DNA of 64,000 nt from Bacillus sp. Cs-700. GTDB taxonomy: Bacteria; Bacillota; Bacilli; Bacillales; Guptibacillaceae. Below are positions 1 to 7,958 of the stretch, in pieces. The position numbers and the translations under genes are program-made. The DNA lies in NCBI RefSeq assembly GCF_011082085.1, contig NZ_CP041063.1, positions 3,024,001 through 3,088,000 on the forward strand, written 5' to 3'. The first letter of the stretch is position 1. Each line of letters begins with the position of its first letter. The notes below the pieces were generated by a model. That model made no database searches. It was not told where the DNA came from and was given only the letters and a program-made list of their open reading frames with translations.

Positions 1-570
1 CTAAATGAAAAACTAACAGATGAATTTCCATGGGTGAGTGGTTGTGAGGTCAGTTTCTTTTCAGTTCAAAAGCTAGAAAAATTAACGCGCTTTTCAATCA
101 TTCCATTTATGCTCAAAACATCTAGTCTCTGTGTATACGGAAACGATGTGACAAATGATATTCCGAATTTTAAGCCAGACCGAGCCCTTGCCAATGATCA
201 TCTCATTCAGCTGCGGAAACATATTAATCAGGCGAAAAAAGAGCTGCTCGGCAATGAAGATGCGGAAGATATTGCGGATTGTTGTACATGGATTATGAAA
301 ATAATGGTTCGTAGTGGACTAGCGCTTGTCATGGAACAAAAGCCAACGTATACAAGAGATCTATATCCAGCATATGCGTTATTTAGCGCTCATTACTCAC
401 AGAAAGAACAAGAAATGAAGCAGGCCATAACTTATGCGATTGTACCATCTAAATCTGCAGATGAAATAACTCGTTTTTTGAATGGGTTTGGCGAATGGAT
501 GATTCAAGAATCAAATCAATGGTTAGATCAATACAATCCGAATCGAGTACCTTATATGCCTATAACATAA
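1..570 (+). CDS. Nucleotidyltransferase-like protein, 3' part (truncated by window edge)
   Basis: The reading frame is open from base 1 (L-N-E-K-L-T before the first in-window start at 34), so the true start lies upstream and about 189 residues are visible. The sequence resembles the C-terminal half of nucleotidyltransferase-domain proteins: a segment with S-L-C-V-Y-G-N-D and F-K-P-D, followed by a helical tail (I-A-D-C-C-T-W-I-M-K-I-M, then T-R-D-L-Y-P-A-Y-A-L-F) typical of the helical domain after a MNT/ANT-type fold. The catalytic GS-DxD end is outside the window, so activity cannot be judged. It converges on the small minus-strand gene at 625-774, with a shared terminator between them. 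Family assignment is inference from general resemblance. Confidence 0.6.
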   Translation, partial: LNEKLTDEFPWVSGCEVSFFSVQKLEKLTRFSIIPFMLKTSSLCVYGNDVTNDIPNFKPDRALANDHLIQLRKHINQAKKELLGNEDAEDIADCCTWIMKIMVRSGLALVMEQKPTYTRDLYPAYALFSAHYSQKEQEMKQAITYAIVPSKSADEITRFLNGFGEWMIQESNQWLDQYNPNRVPYMPIT

Positions 571-580
571 TAGGTAATGA

Positions 581-620
581 AAAAAGACCGGAGATCAAGA
601 AAATGATCTTCGGCCTTTTT
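581..620. terminator. Bidirectional rho-independent terminator
   Basis: GACCGGAGATCA and TGATCTTCGGCC pair (one G-U and one mismatch) around an AGAAAA loop, with A-run on the left and T-run on the right. It can stop both the plus-strand gene ending at 570 and the minus-strand operon ending at 625. Confidence 0.8.
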
Positions 621-624
621 CCAT

Positions 625-774
625 TTATAAATAGGTAATTAACGCGATTCCGACTAATAACAAACCACTTAGAATGAGTTTACCGAAAAGAGGAAGTTGT
701 TCTTTTCCCTTTTCGTTGATTCGTTCTTCTTCTTCATCAAGAGTCGTTTTGTATTTTGAATGACAGCAGCCCAA
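625..774 (-). CDS. Small membrane protein downstream of cstA (49 aa)
   Basis: A 49-residue frame starts at a TTG (772-774) preceded by AAAGGTG at good spacing. The protein begins M-G-C-C-H-S-K-Y-K, has an acidic/charged middle (D-E-E-E-E-R-I-N-E-K-G-K-E) and ends in one hydrophobic segment (roughly residues 29-48, from L-F-G-K-L-I-L to A-L-I-T-Y-L). The N-terminal cysteine pair and C-terminal anchor suggest a small membrane-associated accessory. It lies 52 bases after cstA on the same strand and just before the terminator, so it is the last gene of the lytS-lytT-cstA transcription unit. Function is unknown; a role with the transporter is inference from position only. Confidence 0.65.
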   Translation of the reverse strand: MGCCHSKYKTTLDEEEERINEKGKEQLPLFGKLILSGLLLVGIALITYL

Positions 775-826
775 ATTATCACACCTTTACTATCCGTCAA
801 AGGGGATTTTCTGTTCAACGTATCCT

Positions 827-2284
827 TTATGCAACGCTGTCCTTATCCCAACCTGAAATATCGATTTCAAGAGGAATGTTGGCAGCACGTTGCTTACGAG
901 CCGAGTAGAAGAAAGCTACAATAACAGCGATCGTAATGATGGTTGCCCCAATGTAAGCGACATTCATGGGTAAGCGAAATCCAATTGGCGCATTTAGAAT
1001 GTAAGTGGTCGTTGCCATTGTGATGAAAATCGCTGGAATCATCGCAATCCAATAGTTTTTCTTCGCAATAAACAAGTACATTGCACCAACCCATAAGGCA
1101 ATCATCGCTGTAGACTGGTTTGCCCATGAGAAGTATCTCCATAGAAGAGTGAAATCAATTTTCGTAAGCCCAAATGCAACAACGAAAAGCGGTAGAGCGA
1201 TCCAGAGACGATTTGTTACTTTACGCTGTGAGTAATTAAAGTAGTCTGCAATAATCATACGAGCACTTCTGAAGGCTGTATCGCCAGACGTAATTGGAAG
1301 GACGATAACACCAAGAATGGCTAGCGTTCCGCCGATTGCACCGAGCATGAGCGTAGAAGCTTCACTTACAATTGCAGCGGGACCACCATTTGCAAGTAGT
1401 TCATTTAACCCAACCGGGCCATTAAATAAGCTCATAGCAGCAGCCGCCCAAATCATCGCAATGACACCTTCAGCAATCATCATACCGTAGAAAATGTTAC
1501 GACCTTGTTTTTCATTTTGCGTTGTGCGTGAAATGATTGGCGTTTGTGTGGCGTGAAACCCAGAAAGCGCGCCGCAAGAGATTGTTAAGAATAGCAATGG
1601 AAAGACCGGTGCATTGTCAGGGTGAAAGTTACTTAGCGAAATTTCAGGAATTGGTGCTCCGGTGAACACAAGCCCAGCACCAACACCAAGTGCACTAATA
1701 AGAAGAAGGGCGCCAAAGATCGGATAGAAGCGACCGATGATTTTATCAATCGGTAGCAGCGTGGCTAGGATATAGTAAACAAAAATTGCTCCTAGAATAA
1801 GGCCCATTGTTGCCCAGCCATTCATTAAGTTATTCAATAGACCAGCTGGTGCTGTGACAAACACCGTTCCTGTTAGAAGGAGAAGTAGCACGGCGAATGC
1901 ATTGACAACGTGCTTCATTACTTTTCCAAGAAACTTTCCTGCAAGTTCAGGTAAGTGAGCGCCCCTGTTACGAATGGAGATCATTCCTGTAAGGTAATCG
2001 TGAACAGCTCCGGCGAAAATACAGCCAAATACGATCCATAGAAAAGCGACTGGGCCATAGAGTGCGCCAAGGATTGGGCCGAAGATGGGACCAACGCCTG
2101 CAATGTTCAATAATTGAATCAAGGAGTTTTTCTTCGTATTCATTGGAAGATAATCGACGCCATCCTGATGCGTGTAGGCCGGGGTTTGACGAGCTTCCTT
2201 AATGCCGAAAACCTTCTCTACAAATTTACCGTAAGTAAAATAACCAATAATAAGAAGTGCAATACCTGCTAGAAATGTATACAT
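827..2284 (-). CDS. cstA: CstA-family transporter (carbon starvation / pyruvate type)
   Basis: A polytopic membrane protein of 485 residues. It has the CstA signature features: Y-G-K-F-V-E near the N-terminus, the G-P-I-F-G-P-I-L-G-A-L-Y-G-P stretch, and S-G-F-H-A-T-Q-T-P-I-I-S-R-T mid-protein. Members of this family import peptides or pyruvate (BtsT/YjiY type) in carbon-limited cells. I place the start at the ATG at 2282-2284, preceded by AAAGGGATG, rather than 72 bases further upstream; the hydrophobic N-terminus M-Y-T-F-L-A-G-I-A-L begins exactly there. It follows a LytS/LytT-type two-component pair on the same strand, the arrangement expected for signal-responsive pyruvate uptake. A cre-like site and direct repeats lie upstream. 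Substrate is inferred from family and context. Confidence 0.9.
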   Translation of the reverse strand: MYTFLAGIALLIIGYFTYGKFVEKVFGIKEARQTPAYTHQDGVDYLPMNTKKNSLIQLLNIAGVGPIFGPILGALYGPVAFLWIVFGCIFAGAVHDYLTGMISIRNRGAHLPELAGKFLGKVMKHVVNAFAVLLLLLTGTVFVTAPAGLLNNLMNGWATMGLILGAIFVYYILATLLPIDKIIGRFYPIFGALLLISALGVGAGLVFTGAPIPEISLSNFHPDNAPVFPLLFLTISCGALSGFHATQTPIISRTTQNEKQGRNIFYGMMIAEGVIAMIWAAAAMSLFNGPVGLNELLANGGPAAIVSEASTLMLGAIGGTLAILGVIVLPITSGDTAFRSARMIIADYFNYSQRKVTNRLWIALPLFVVAFGLTKIDFTLLWRYFSWANQSTAMIALWVGAMYLFIAKKNYWIAMIPAIFITMATTTYILNAPIGFRLPMNVAYIGATIITIAVIVAFFYSARKQRAANIPLEIDISGWDKDSVA

Positions 2285-2306
2285 GCAATCATCCCTTTCC
2301 GTCCAA

Positions 2307-2321
2307 TGTATGCGTTTACAT
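2307..2321 (-). promoter_or_regulatory. Candidate CcpA cre site upstream of cstA
   Basis: On the minus strand the 15-mer ATGTAAACGCATACA fits the cre consensus WTGNAANCGNWWNCA at every fixed position. It lies 22 bases upstream of the cstA start codon, within the expected leader or promoter region, so catabolite repression of cstA is likely. Binding is not demonstrated. Confidence 0.65.
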
Positions 2322-2367
2322 AAATTATAAGAGATGAAAGGGAGGAATGGACTCATTCCGCTCTAAC

Positions 2368-2416
2368 ATGTCTGAAAGTTGGATTGAGATGTCTGTATGA
2401 AAGACTGACATGCACT
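2368..2416 (-). promoter_or_regulatory. Phased direct repeats, candidate LytTR-domain binding sites
   Basis: ATGTCTG (plus-strand reading) occurs at 2368 and again at 2389, exactly 21 bases apart, and a weaker ATGCACT follows at 2410, again 21 bases on. LytTR response regulators bind direct repeats about two helical turns apart, and the gene for one starts the transcription unit. The location between lytT and cstA suits activation of cstA. Confidence 0.5.
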
Positions 2417-2421
2417 CGGAA

Positions 2422-3150
2422 TTACAATTCAAGTTCATTACGAAGCGCTTTTACATAATTACGACTTACAGAAAGCTTTTCTCGGGCACCTTCTAATTCA
2501 AGTTGATAAGCACCATTAAACCAGGGGGTCAGGCGCGTCACGTAGTGAAGATTAACAAGATATCCTTTATGGATTCTAAAAAATGAGAAGGAGGATAGTC
2601 GGCTTTCAAGTTCTTTTAGCGTCATCTTCACTTCGTACTCGCCATTTTTCACAACGATCCGTGAGACTTTTTCATCGCGAAAAATAAAGAGGATATCATT
2701 GGGATCGAGGTAATGAATCTCGCCATCTAGTTCAACTGAGAGCTTGCCTTTTTTGGGAGGAAGTTCTTCTTTTGGCGAAACTTGCATCAACTTCTCTAGA
2801 CGCTGTACGGTTTGATGAAGCAGCTCTTCGTCATAAGGTTTCAAAAGATAGTCAACTGCTTCATATCGAAAAGCTTCTGCAGCAAATTCAGGATAAGCCG
2901 TCGCAAAGACAATGTGCGGCGGTTTTTTTAGTGCCAATAAGGCTTTTGCTGCTTCCATCCCATTCATTTTGGGCATCTCTACATCAAGAAACACAACATC
3001 TGGTTGGAGTTGAAGTGCTTTAATCACAGCTGTTTCACCTGAATCAGCTTCACCAATAACATTTATCGAATTACAGTGTGAGAGTAAATGAACGAGTTCC
3101 TTGCGGCTGTATCGCTCATCATCCACGATTAAACATGTCATTTCGTTCAT
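2422..3150 (-). CDS. lytT: LytTR-family response regulator (LytT/BtsR-like)
   Basis: This 242-residue protein has an N-terminal receiver domain (acidic pair V-D-D-E near residue 10, phospho-acceptor in V-F-L-D-V-E-M-P-K-M, conserved Lys in Y-L-L-K-P-Y) and a C-terminal LytTR DNA-binding domain (about residues 135-240, with L-F-I-F-R-D-E-K and F-F-R-I-H-K-G-Y-L-V-N). The start ATG has GGAGG eight bases upstream and lies immediately after the stop codon of the kinase gene, so the two are translationally coupled. It probably activates the cstA gene downstream through the repeats at 2368-2416. LytT is the closest well-known Bacillus namesake; the target here is inferred from synteny. Confidence 0.9.
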   Translation of the reverse strand: MNEMTCLIVDDERYSRKELVHLLSHCNSINVIGEADSGETAVIKALQLQPDVVFLDVEMPKMNGMEAAKALLALKKPPHIVFATAYPEFAAEAFRYEAVDYLLKPYDEELLHQTVQRLEKLMQVSPKEELPPKKGKLSVELDGEIHYLDPNDILFIFRDEKVSRIVVKNGEYEVKMTLKELESRLSSFSFFRIHKGYLVNLHYVTRLTPWFNGAYQLELEGAREKLSVSRNYVKALRNELEL

Positions 3151-4887
3151 CTATTCGTCCTCCATTAGTGGAATCAAAAAGCAAATGGTTGTACCGTTAT
3201 AAAGCTCGCTATGAATGGAAAGGCTAGCTTCGTTTCCAAATAGCATTGTTAGTCGACGATTAACATTATACAGTCCAAGTCCTGTACCAATTTCTGAGGA
3301 CACGTGTGCTTTTCCAAGCTCTGTTAAACGATCAGGAGGAATCCCTTCACCGTTATCAGTCACACAAACAGTAACCCCGTTTAGATTATGAGCAATTGTA
3401 ATTTCAACGAGACAATCGTTTTCCTTATTTTTGATACCGTGTTTAATCGCATTCTCAACAATCGGCTGTAACGTCAGGGGAGGCAATTGAACCGTTAATA
3501 CACTTTCATCAATTTTATATCTAACGGTTAGTCTGTCTACAAAACGAGCTTCTTCCACTTCGAGATAGGCTTTCACATGTTTTAACTCCTGGTTAAGCGA
3601 CGTCATATTCGCTGTCGTTCCAGATAAATTCTGTCTTAAAAAGTGTGAAAGGGAGACGAGTAATTTACGTGCTTTATCTGGTTCAATTCGAATTAACGAA
3701 ATGATCGTATTAAGTGAATTAAACAGAAAGTGCGGACTGATTTGTGCTTGTAATGCTTTGATTTCGGCTTCTTTTGCGAGCTGATAGGCTTTATCCGCTT
3801 CAGCGATTTCAAGCTGGTTACTGAGCAGGTTGCTGAGGCCGAGCACGAGCTCGGTGATAATATGGGTAATCTCTTTTTCCGATCGGAAATAAAATTTTAG
3901 CGTGCCGATTGTTTTCCCTCGCTGTTTAAGTGGGGCAATGATGGCAGCTCCGAGCGGGCAGTCTTTCTCAGCGCAGTGAATGGTCTGATCGTTTGCTACA
4001 ACAATCTCACCATTATGAATGACGTCTTTCGTAATGGTCGTTTGAATCTCATGTCCTGATTGGTGATGGTCGTTCGCAAGGCCAACGTGACTTAAAATGT
4101 GTGTACGATCTGTTATCGCGACTGCACTACCTTCAATTTCACGATGAAGAATCTGGCAAACTTCATTAGCTGAAGCTTCGGAAAGCCCCTGTCTGAGATA
4201 TCCGAGTGTTTGATCCGCTATACGAAGGGTTTTCTGTGCCTGAAGAGCACCAGCTTTTTCTTCCTCGTTTACAACATTTTTTATAATAAGAAGGAAGAGC
4301 GCACAGCCAATCCCGTTTGCTAGAATCATTGGGATACCGATTACTTCTACTAGCGCCAGGGCATTTTGGAACGGTTTAGAAAGAATCAAAATAATGAGCA
4401 TTTGAACGGCTTCTGCACCTGCACCGATCATAAAGGCTGATCGAAGTTTCACATGACGATTTCGTTTATGTAGAGAGCCCGCGATAAGTCCAGCAATAAC
4501 GGAGGCAAGTCCACAAGCAATTGCTGTGAATCCACCTAGCATATAGCGATGAACCCCTGCGATAAGTCCAGCACCAAAGCCAACCTTCTTTCCACCAAGA
4601 AGTCCAGCAAGAACGACCCCAATTACTCTTGAATTCGCGATGGCTTCGTCAGAAGAAACTTCCAGCGGCCAGGAATTAAATTGGAATGAATCTGTACTAA
4701 ATGTTAAACCTGTATACGTTCCAATGATACCGAAGAAACCAAAGAAGCCAATCGCAACATACTGCTGCTTACGAGCAAGCTGATCGCTGTAGATCATATC
4801 TCGGAAGAAGCGAAACCGGGTTAGCACAAATGCAATTGTAACGATAATGCCAAGTCGCTCTAGCATCGTAAGCAAGAGTTCGATCAT
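3151..4887 (-). CDS. lytS: LytS/BtsS-type sensor histidine kinase
   Basis: The protein has 578 residues from the chosen start. The N-terminal 200 residues form a 5TM-5TMR_LYT membrane sensor (repeated small-residue helices, H-R-Y-M-L-G-G-F-T-A, a signature of the family). A GAF-like region follows (about 215-360), then the kinase core: phospho-acceptor His in I-S-P-H-F-L-F-N-S-L-N-T and an ATPase domain with N-A-I-K-H-G and G-E-G-I-P. I choose the ATG at 4885-4887 because AAGGAG precedes it; a GTG-like extension of 11 residues is encoded by the dispersed repeat upstream and is unlikely to be used. Its partner is the adjacent LytTR regulator. The family senses pyruvate or membrane potential; the ligand here is unknown. 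Confidence 0.9.
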   Translation of the reverse strand: MIELLLTMLERLGIIVTIAFVLTRFRFFRDMIYSDQLARKQQYVAIGFFGFFGIIGTYTGLTFSTDSFQFNSWPLEVSSDEAIANSRVIGVVLAGLLGGKKVGFGAGLIAGVHRYMLGGFTAIACGLASVIAGLIAGSLHKRNRHVKLRSAFMIGAGAEAVQMLIILILSKPFQNALALVEVIGIPMILANGIGCALFLLIIKNVVNEEEKAGALQAQKTLRIADQTLGYLRQGLSEASANEVCQILHREIEGSAVAITDRTHILSHVGLANDHHQSGHEIQTTITKDVIHNGEIVVANDQTIHCAEKDCPLGAAIIAPLKQRGKTIGTLKFYFRSEKEITHIITELVLGLSNLLSNQLEIAEADKAYQLAKEAEIKALQAQISPHFLFNSLNTIISLIRIEPDKARKLLVSLSHFLRQNLSGTTANMTSLNQELKHVKAYLEVEEARFVDRLTVRYKIDESVLTVQLPPLTLQPIVENAIKHGIKNKENDCLVEITIAHNLNGVTVCVTDNGEGIPPDRLTELGKAHVSSEIGTGLGLYNVNRRLTMLFGNEASLSIHSELYNGTTICFLIPLMEDE

Positions 4888-4908
4888 GAGGAGAAGCTCC
4901 TTTCCGGC

Positions 4909-4944
4909 GCCTGTCACCACCCGGTTTAAGTCAAATTGTGTCGA
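4909..4944 (+). repeat. Bipartite dispersed repeat, copy 1
   Basis: GCCTGTCACCACCCG at 4909-4923, 15 variable bases, then TGTCGA at 4939-4944. The same layout recurs at 11574 and 22839. This copy lies just upstream of the lytS start, in what should be its promoter or leader region. Confidence 0.75.
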
Positions 4945-5053
4945 ATGGTAAAGCGGTTACTTTTTATTATACGGGTTTTAATAAAGAGATAAAATGGATG
5001 AACGAGAGAAGATGAATTACTCAACATTAAAATATGATTTCATTTCTTAGTAG

Positions 5054-6472
5054 TTACGTTTGAATATCAAATTTCCTTAATCGGTACTGCAAGCTTTGTC
5101 TACTCAGACCTAACACCTGTGCTGTTTTCGAGATATTGTTTTTATTTTCTTTAAGCACTTGATGAATATAATTTTTTTCAGCTTTCTCCATTTGTTCTTT
5201 CAATGGGATGACTTGATTTGATGGATAAATGGTTAGTGGATCAGGCTCAATCAAATGCCTTTCTTTTTGTAATGGAGATTTATTTCGATACTGAATGGGC
5301 AAATGAGAATAGTGTATGATGTCTTCGCTCATCATTAAATTCATCGCTCCTTCAATAATATGCTCTAATTCTCGAACATTCCCTGGCCAGTCGTAAGCCT
5401 GGAATGACTCAGAGACATCGGTATCTACTCCTTTCACATCCATTTGAAAGAGATCATTATATTTTGAGATAAAGGAATCCACTAACAAAGAGATATCCTC
5501 TTTCCTTTCTCTAAGTGGAGGGATAAATAGTGTCACAACCCCAAGTCGGTAATACAAGTCTTTACGCATTCGTTGCTTCGCAATGGCTTCAATGGGGTCT
5601 TCGTTCATTGTAGAGATAATTCTGACATCAATAGCCTTATCTTCTGTATCACCAATGCGCCGAATTGTTTTTTCCTGTAGGACTCTCAATAGTTTCGCTT
5701 GTAAATTCATACTTAAAGAATTGATTTCATCAAGTAATAGCGTTCCGCCTTCAGCTTGTTCGAATAATCCTGGTCGTTCTGTGGCACCTGTAAAAGCACC
5801 ACGTTTCGTCCCAAAAAGAAGGCTTTCAATTAAGTTATCCGGCAGTGCTGCACAATTTTGCGAAATAAATGGAGCCGAAGAGCGATGGCTTCCATTGTGA
5901 ATGCTTTGCGCGAACAATTCTTTCCCCGTACCGGTTTCCCCTACGATTAAAACAGACGACGACGTTCGCGTACTGCGTTTTGTATTCTCAATCACTTCTT
6001 GAATGGCAAGACTATTTCCGATAATGCTATCAAATGTAAAGCGCGTGTTCCCTTTTCGATTCATATTATCTCGAATTAACCGTTCTAATTTAGTCACATC
6101 GTTAGAAATTTCGACAGCGCCTTTAATCGTACCATTTTCTAAAATAGGAAAAGAGTGATTAATTGTCGTGATTTCTTTCCCTTTATTATTGAAATACGTT
6201 TGTTTCACATTTGACGTCTCGATCCCCTTTTGAAGTGCCTTAACGAGCGTGCTGCTTTCATTTGAAGAGAACATGAAAACATCTAATAAGTATTTATCAA
6301 GCACATCCTGGTGATCCATTGCTTCAATTTGCATCATTTTCGGATTGTAAATGATCGTTTTTCCTTTCTCGTCGATCACATGAACACCTACGTCGATTTC
6401 ATCGATGATTTTTTTATATACCTGGTTTATGGTTTCAAGAGATTTACAGTCATTCTCAGTGTCATTATCCAA
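5054..6472 (-). CDS. rocR: RocR-like sigma-54-dependent activator
   Basis: The 472-residue protein has a PAS sensor domain (about residues 10-130), an AAA+ sigma-54 interaction domain (about 145-385) with Walker A G-E-T-G-T-G-K-E, the sigma-54-contacting loop G-A-F-T-G-A and Walker B G-T-L-L-L-D-E-I, and a C-terminal Fis-type helix-turn-helix (N-I-S-K-T-A-Q-V-L-G-L-S-R-Q-S-L). The start is a TTG with AAAGGAGG eight bases upstream. It is divergent from rocD and rocG, exactly as expected for RocR, the ornithine/citrulline-responsive activator of arginine catabolism. The intergenic region has two palindromes and a perfect -24/-12 promoter facing rocD. Confidence 0.92.
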   Translation of the reverse strand: MDNDTENDCKSLETINQVYKKIIDEIDVGVHVIDEKGKTIIYNPKMMQIEAMDHQDVLDKYLLDVFMFSSNESSTLVKALQKGIETSNVKQTYFNNKGKEITTINHSFPILENGTIKGAVEISNDVTKLERLIRDNMNRKGNTRFTFDSIIGNSLAIQEVIENTKRSTRTSSSVLIVGETGTGKELFAQSIHNGSHRSSAPFISQNCAALPDNLIESLLFGTKRGAFTGATERPGLFEQAEGGTLLLDEINSLSMNLQAKLLRVLQEKTIRRIGDTEDKAIDVRIISTMNEDPIEAIAKQRMRKDLYYRLGVVTLFIPPLRERKEDISLLVDSFISKYNDLFQMDVKGVDTDVSESFQAYDWPGNVRELEHIIEGAMNLMMSEDIIHYSHLPIQYRNKSPLQKERHLIEPDPLTIYPSNQVIPLKEQMEKAEKNYIHQVLKENKNNISKTAQVLGLSRQSLQYRLRKFDIQT

Positions 6473-6535
6473 AATACATACCTCCTTTACTGCTATCGCT
6501 ATTGTATGTTTGGAAGTACATGGGTTGCAATGTTA

Positions 6536-6555
6536 TTTTGCGTATACATGCAAAA
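6536..6555. promoter_or_regulatory. Upstream activating site 1 (candidate RocR box)
   Basis: TTTTGC and GCAAAA arms separated by eight bases form an inverted repeat about 100 bases upstream of the -24/-12 promoter, the usual place for enhancer binding by a sigma-54 activator. It shares its arms with the second site. Confidence 0.65.
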
Positions 6556-6568
6556 TAGATCAATTATA

Positions 6569-6585
6569 CGCAAAAATATTTTGCG
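6569..6585. promoter_or_regulatory. Upstream activating site 2 (candidate RocR box)
   Basis: CGCAAAA-ATA-TTTTGCG is a perfect inverted repeat centred 31.5 bases (about three helical turns) from the centre of site 1, consistent with cooperative binding of two activator dimers. Confidence 0.7.
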
Positions 6586-6637
6586 CCTCCGAATTGAGTA
6601 ACCCCCGTCATTCTTATGCTTAACCCATAATTAAAAG

Positions 6638-6655
6638 TTGGCATAAAACTTGCTT
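6638..6655 (+). promoter_or_regulatory. Sigma-54 (SigL) -24/-12 promoter of rocD
   Basis: TTGGCATAAAACTTGCTT has GG at 6640-6641 and GC at 6652-6653 with exactly ten bases between, as required for sigma-54 promoters. It points toward rocD, about 75 bases before the start codon. Confidence 0.9.
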
Positions 6656-6728
6656 ATTACTAAGGGGAAAGAAGAGCGGAGTCATTTTTTGCTCTTCGGA
6701 ATGAGGCAACTTTTAAAGGAGGAAGAAA

Positions 6729-7931
6729 ATGAAAACTAAAACAACGACTGAAAACCTGATTGAAAAAACAACTCAACTTGGAGCGAATAACTATAACCCG
6801 CTTCCAATTGTTATTACGGAAGCGGAAGGGGTTTGGGTAAAAGACCCTGAAGGTAACCGATACATGGATATGCTGAGCGCTTATTCAGCAGTTAATCAAG
6901 GACACCGTCATCCGAAGATCATTCAAGCATTAAAAGATCAAGCAGATCGCATTACGTTAACTTCTAGAGCTTTTCATAACGACCAATTGGCTCCGTTTTA
7001 TGAGAAGGTCGCAAAGCTAACGAATAAAACAAAAATTCTTCCAATGAACACGGGGGCAGAAGCAGTAGAAACCGCCATTAAAACAGTGCGACGCTGGGCT
7101 TATGATGTGAAAGGCGTTTCTGAAAATCAGGCTGAAATTATCGCGTGCGTCGGGAATTTCCATGGACGTACCATGACGGCTGTGTCCCTTTCTTCAGAGT
7201 CTGAATACCAGAGAGGATTCGGTCCAATGTTACCTGGAATTAAATTAATTCCTTACGGTGATATAGAAGCGCTAAGAAAAGCCATTACGCAAAACACGGC
7301 TGCATTTCTTTTTGAACCGATTCAAGGTGAAGCAGGGATTGTAATTCCGCCTGAAGGGTTTCTAAAAGAAGCTTATGACGTATGTAAAGAAAATAATGTT
7401 CTTTACGTAGCTGATGAAATACAGGCCGGGCTAGGTCGCTCTGGTAAAACGTTCGCCTGCGATTGGGAAGATGTTGAGCCGGATATTTATATTCTTGGAA
7501 AGGCACTTGGCGGTGGCGTTTTCCCGATTTCGTGTATTGCAGCAAATGAAGAAATTCTTGGGGTTTTTAATCCCGGGTCACATGGTTCTACATTTGGTGG
7601 GAATCCACTTGGGTGCGCAGTATCGGTTGCAGCCCTGGAAGTCTTGGAAAATGAGCAGTTAGCTCAGCGGTCACTCGAGCTTGGCAACTATTTTCAAGAA
7701 AAATTAAAAGAAATCGATAACCCTCTTATTAAAGAAGTGCGCGGTAAAGGATTATTTATCGGAGTTGAGTTAGCAAAGTCTGCAAGACCTTACTGCGAAA
7801 AGTTAAAAGAAGAAGGGCTCTTATGTAAAGAAACGCATGATACTGTGATTCGATTTGCGCCACCGCTCGTGATTTCACGTGAAGATCTAGATTGGGCCAT
7901 AGCTAAAATCATAAGTGTGTTGTCAAATTAA
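6729..7931 (+). CDS. rocD: Ornithine aminotransferase
   Basis: A 400-residue class-III PLP aminotransferase that converts ornithine and 2-oxoglutarate to glutamate semialdehyde and glutamate in the cytosol. The PLP-binding Lys is K258 in [10 protein letters not shown], preceded by the [12 protein letters not shown] motif; N-T-G-A-E-A-V-E-T and N-F-H-G-R-T give the phosphate-binding and substrate regions. Length and motifs match RocD. AAAGGAGGA precedes the ATG. It is the first gene behind the sigma-54 promoter and divergent from rocR, so it should be induced by ornithine or citrulline. It is followed 27 bases later by the glutamate dehydrogenase gene. Confidence 0.95.
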   Translation: MKTKTTTENLIEKTTQLGANNYNPLPIVITEAEGVWVKDPEGNRYMDMLSAYSAVNQGHRHPKIIQALKDQADRITLTSRAFHNDQLAPFYEKVAKLTNKTKILPMNTGAEAVETAIKTVRRWAYDVKGVSENQAEIIACVGNFHGRTMTAVSLSSESEYQRGFGPMLPGIKLIPYGDIEALRKAITQNTAAFLFEPIQGEAGIVIPPEGFLKEAYDVCKENNVLYVADEIQAGLGRSGKTFACDWEDVEPDIYILGKALGGGVFPISCIAANEEILGVFNPGSHGSTFGGNPLGCAVSVAALEVLENEQLAQRSLELGNYFQEKLKEIDNPLIKEVRGKGLFIGVELAKSARPYCEKLKEEGLLCKETHDTVIRFAPPLVISREDLDWAIAKIISVLSN

Positions 7932-7958
7932 GAAAAATTAATAAGATGAGGTGTCTAC

